Shown here piece by piece: positions 60,652 to 64,000 of a stretch of 64,000 bases of DNA (its first letter is position 1; every line of letters starts with the position of its first letter). This stretch comes from Erpobdella octoculata (taxonomy: Eukaryota; Annelida; Clitellata; Hirudinida; Erpobdellidae), in contig OZ022238.1 of assembly GCA_963978895.1 (NCBI GenBank), positions 6,038,150-6,102,149 of the forward strand. Direction: 5' to 3'. A program made the position numbers and the translations under genes. The notes below the pieces were generated by a model, which saw only the letters and a program-made list of their open reading frames with translations, searched no databases and had not been told where the DNA came from.

Positions 60652-60815
60652 AACGGACCTCGGGATTTGTGAACCTCGGGATTAACGAACCTCGGGATTT
60701 ATGAACCTCGGGATTAACGAACCTCGGGATTTATGAACCTCGGGATTAATGGACCTCGGTATTTATGAACCTCGGGATTAACGGACCTCGGGATTTATGA
60801 ACCTCGGGATTAAGG
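60652..60815. repeat. 16-bp minisatellite, 10 monomers
   Basis: Monomers aacctcgggattaacg and aacctcgggatttatg largely alternate, so the true unit is a 32-bp dimer. Confidence 0.93.
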
Positions 60816-61126
60816 ATATACAGTCCTCGAAGGCTAGCAAACAGTCAATGCTGGCTCGCTTTGAGGGTGGTTCACTTTCCGCATCAAATGGCGTTCTAAA
60901 ATAATACACACAAGTTTAACAACATAAAAACAAATTAAAACAAATTGGAAAGGAAAACAGAATAAAAACAGAAGACACCGGTAGATTATTATTAATTTAA
61001 AAAATAAAATAAAAAAAAACTGCAACCAACAGACATTGCATATAAAGTAAAGTCATGAACAAAAATAATAGAAAGTCGCTAACGCTAATCTAAATTGATT
61101 CAGTTTTCTATAGTTATATAATAATT

Positions 61127-61306
61127 CTATTGATAAGGTGCGCGCCATGGCAATAAGCGGGGAAATTGCTATTGACATGGCGAAAAGTTAGGATTCCTAA
61201 TCCTAAGGTTAGAATTAATATGCTAATAATTATATTAATAATATATGCTCCGCCATGGCAATAGTAACTTTGCCGCTTATTGCCACGGCGCGCGCCTTGT
61301 CAATAG
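61127..61306. mobile_element. 180-bp fold-back element
   Basis: Imperfect inverted repeats of about 50 bp per arm (left ctattgataaggtgcgcgcc; right arm, inverted, ctattgacaaggcgcgcgcc, both continuing with tggcaataagcgg). The loop is only about 70 bp. No TSD was identified. Confidence 0.75.
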
Positions 61307-61393
61307 CACTGACCGTTATATATACCATATACCTCTCATCGATAATTAGTACCTAATCGGCACATTTTCTAGATACCATCTGGTACCGATTAA

Positions 61394-62119
61394 GGTAATT
61401 ATGGAGAATAGCGGCAGAAATTATTTTCGGTGTTTTTTAATTATTTTTCCTTATAATAATTATATATTTGTAATCACAATAATAATTCCAATTTAATGAT
61501 CCAAGCAGTTTATTATTTTTTTGTGATAAAATTCTCTCGGAAAACTCACGAAATGCGCAAGAGAACCACAACATAAACTATGAATAGCGCAGTCGAGCAT
61601 AAACGGTTTATAGCGTAGTCAAAAATAAAGTTATTTGCAAAAAAAACGTAACAATTACAAGCTAAAATATTAATCACGCAGTCAGATTAACATTATTTAC
61701 AGAAAAAATGACAGTTTATTTAAGTCTGAGCAGTTTTTCAGAGAAAGATAACACTGGATAGTTTTCAATTAAAGAAACACAGAGTTTCAGCAAAGAATTT
61801 GCCACCTGGTTTGAAACTACAGAACTCAAATTCACTTAAATGAGTAATTTATTTCTTTAAAAATATAATATAAAAACTCGCACAAATAATTTTTATACAT
61901 TTTATTTCACTTTTAGTCAGTTTTTTGTTTATGAGAATAACTGTTTTTCTACTACCTGACGCTTTTCTGGCGTTAACTTCCTTTTTTATTATAATTCTAA
62001 GAAATTAATTGAATCAGTCATTTGGTAATTTATTTTTCTTTCTAATTATACTAATTTTATAATAGAAAAATAATTTAAAACACCGAAAATAATTTCTGCC
62101 GCTATTCTCCATAATTACC
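61394..62119. mobile_element. 726-bp MITE with GGTAA termini and 8-bp TSD
   Basis: Inverted repeats over 50 bp (ggtaattatggagaatagcg at both ends, read inward, continuing gcagaaattattttcggtg). Perfect 8-bp duplications ccgattaa at 61386-61393 and 62120-62127. No transposase. A diverged piece of its interior recurs at about 62815-62990. Confidence 0.92.
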
Positions 62120-62349
62120 CCGATTAATTCAACAAAAACCTTAACTCTCAATCTCATTCGTTTTCATCAAATGAGAAAAATGTGCTGCCATCTTTTCCCG
62201 TTACGTATGAATTGAAACTTAAATATTTGAGCGGAAACGACGTTGAAGTTTATAATTTAATAATCGATGGTTAAAAGTAACAATAGAAAATTTATCATAC
62301 ATTTCGAAAACCTAAAAACATTTTTTAAATAAATTTTTATTTCGATTTT

Positions 62350-62700
62350 TTACAAATTTTCAAGTCGACCCTACCCAGCCCGCCCACCTCAAGTTGAAAA
62401 TTCTCGACCCAACCCAACCCAACCCATGGACAGCTCTGATATAAATACTACACAAAACATTTAAACAATAACATTTAAATGACTTTTTATGTAAAATGTT
62501 GTTAATAATTAAAATCAATCAGTTTTAGCCATTAAAAATTGAATTTAAAAAAAGGCGGGGTTTGCGGATTTTACTGTGAATTCTCTAAGTAGCAACCATT
62601 TGTAACCGCAATTTGATTTATTAACCCGCAACCGCGGTTTGGTACAGTTTGGTGCGGTTTTCAAACCCAAACTTTAAACCGCTTAGGGCTCTAATATGTA
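62350..62700. other. Probable hAT-type transposon ends
   Basis: cccaacccatggacagctctg (62420-62440) and, inverted, tagagccctaagcggttt (ending 62694) resemble hAT termini. Their partners were not found. Confidence 0.35.
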
Positions 62701-62734
62701 TGCTATAACCTCGTGTAACGTTATTAGGTAACAT

Positions 62735-62792
62735 AATTTGGTAACATTATTAGGTATTTAAAAAATCCATCATTTTAACGGACAACGTCTAG
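62735..62792 (+). mobile_element. Helitron family B 3' end
   Basis: Diverged 3' end (tccatcattttaacggacaa then cgtCTAG followed by T) matching the family B terminus. Confidence 0.5.
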
Positions 62793-62814
62793 TAAAAATA
62801 TATATTTATAGAAA

Positions 62815-62990
62815 AAAAAACCATATCAATTTAATGATCAGTTTAATAATTTTTTATCGTAAAAATTCTCTTGATAAAGGAACTAATTGCTCAATAACTA
62901 TAAACAAAGTAAAAGCAAAATAGCGTCATAATAAAAAAATATTAATTACACAGTCTGTTATAATATTATTTGAAGAGACAAGACAGCAAA
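62815..62990. mobile_element. Partial copy of the 61394-62119 MITE
   Basis: Shares aatttaatgat, aaattctct and attaatcacgcagt-like blocks in the same order as 61490-61690, with substantial divergence. Confidence 0.5.
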
Positions 62991-63127
62991 ACTAATATTT
63001 TCTTGAATAACAAAAATATCAAATATGATCATTTTTTGCTTGTATTGGCGGCATAATCTTGTAATCTTTGTAATCATATGCTTGTAATCTTTGGCGCTAT
63101 ATAAGAGCTACGTATCAGAGAAACGAT

Positions 63128-63222
63128 CACTGTCTAAAAATACTATGTATAAGGACAATAAACTATCATAAAAAAAAAAAAATAAAAAAATAAAAAAAAT
63201 AAAAAAAAGAAAAAAAAAGAAA
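63128..63222 (+). mobile_element. SINE-like tail fragment
   Basis: Degenerate actataaactatcat-type end (here acaataaactatcataaa) followed by an A-rich stretch with T and G interruptions, matching the SINE family tail. Confidence 0.5.
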
Positions 63223-63321
63223 AACGATCATTTGTAATTTGCTTCATTGAGGACATAGAGGAATAAAAATTTTCTTAGTTTTAATTTTGTATTAAAAAAA
63301 TTGAAAAATATATACTAAACA

Positions 63322-64000
63322 ATGGATGGCGTTAAAAAAGAATTTGTCAAGTTTTGCAAAAACATTTCAATCCAAGGAGTGCCAAAAGTAATAACATCTG
63401 AAAAAATTGTTTTTAAAATTATGTGGCTGTGTGCTGCTATTGGATGTTCAGGATTTCTTGTGTGGCAACTTACTAAGTTATTTCAAAGTTACAGTTCCTA
63501 CCCATATGCAACATCTTATGGTGAATTATCAGCTCCAAATGTTTTTCCTTCTGTAACTCTGTGTGACCTCCAAGACAAATCGTATCAGATTAATTTCAGC
63601 GAATATTTAAGAAGCGACGAATATTTACTTAAAATATCCAACATCATAAATTCTTCAAACTCGAATGATTTAAAAAAATATCTTTATGTGCTAAACTTTT
63701 TTGATTATTGGTATTGGTTCTCTCTTCCCAAGTTCAATAAAAACCTGGACAATTCAATTCCATTACTTGTTCAATATTTCACGGAGAGCTATCAACATTA
63801 CTATCTTGAAGACGACAACTGCATTTTGTATAATAAGACCGTTTACCACCCATTCTACTACAATTGTTATTTATTTGAATTATCAAACAAGTGCAAAATA
63901 CAAACAAAATCTCTGACTATGGTAATTTACACTAACAGCTTGTACGAGCTTCGAGATCAAGAATCTGATTCATTGAATGCTGATGGGATCCTATCCATGC
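63322..64000 (+). CDS. DEG/ENaC sodium channel subunit, N-terminal part
   Basis: An open frame of 226 codons from ATG at 63322 to the window edge with no stop and no intron. A cytoplasmic start (FVKFCKNISIQGVPKVITS) precedes a hydrophobic first membrane helix at about residues 29-51 (KIMWLCAAIGCSGFLVW). Then comes the family extracellular motif YPYATSY...FPSVTLCD, and a Cys-containing loop with LTMVIYTNSLYE near the end. The family forms trimeric amiloride-sensitive or ligand-gated (for example FMRFamide-gated) sodium channels. The His-Gly motif of the N-terminus, normally HG, reads Gln-Gly here. The finger, thumb and second membrane segment lie beyond the window, so the subtype cannot be assigned. 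Confidence 0.88.
   Translation, partial: MDGVKKEFVKFCKNISIQGVPKVITSEKIVFKIMWLCAAIGCSGFLVWQLTKLFQSYSSYPYATSYGELSAPNVFPSVTLCDLQDKSYQINFSEYLRSDEYLLKISNIINSSNSNDLKKYLYVLNFFDYWYWFSLPKFNKNLDNSIPLLVQYFTESYQHYYLEDDNCILYNKTVYHPFYYNCYLFELSNKCKIQTKSLTMVIYTNSLYELRDQESDSLNADGILSM

Overview
The window is AT-rich nuclear DNA from an animal. Its genes are split into many small exons with GT-AG introns, microsatellites and minisatellites are abundant, and much of the non-coding DNA is identifiable transposon debris (Helitrons, CR1/L2-like, RTE-like and Penelope-like retroelements, SINEs, hAT-like MITEs). The gene set (DAZAP1-like, GPI, germ cell-less/GMCL1-like, DEG/ENaC channel, thrombospondin repeats) is metazoan. 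I suspect an invertebrate such as a lophotrochozoan, but the sequence does not settle the phylum.

Layout. 0.3-0.6 kb (-): a broken matrix-metalloproteinase catalytic fragment. 1.7-2.0 kb (+): a lone immunoglobulin-domain exon. 2.0-12.8 kb: mostly repeats and unannotatable DNA. 12.90-17.64 kb (+): a complete gene of 8 exons for a secreted protein with one canonical and five atypical thrombospondin type-1 modules, with its own TATA box and signal-peptide exon. 20.09-32.20 kb (-): a complete 12-exon two-RRM RNA-binding protein of the DAZAP1/Musashi group, tail-to-tail with the preceding gene. 33.5-40.1 kb: a transposon graveyard with nested Helitrons, a SINE, an 8-bp-TSD MITE, a second Helitron family and a CR1/L2-like LINE whose 3' tail is a 470-bp (TTATC)n array. 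41.96-52.87 kb (-): a complete 17-exon glucose-6-phosphate isomerase gene. Its introns hold a hAT MITE, an RTE-like LINE relic, a Penelope-like endonuclease relic and an intronless RING-finger ORF. 54.17-59.84 kb (+): a complete 14-exon germ cell-less/GMCL1-like BTB gene, head-to-head with GPI. 60-63.2 kb: minisatellite, fold-back and MITE elements. 63.32 kb to the end (+): the first 226 codons of a DEG/ENaC channel.

I assembled exons by hand, using conserved protein sequence, GT/AG sites and codon phase. Every model closes in frame: 440, 435, 555 and 520 aa. The genes do not look like a functional cluster. The noteworthy relations are the convergent 3' ends near 17.7-17.9 kb and the shared 1.3-kb divergent interval between GPI and the GMCL1-like gene. 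I found no clearly new multi-gene system. The best candidates for novelty are the atypical TSR family, the nested RING ORF, the decayed metalloproteinase and the transposon families with exact target-site duplications.
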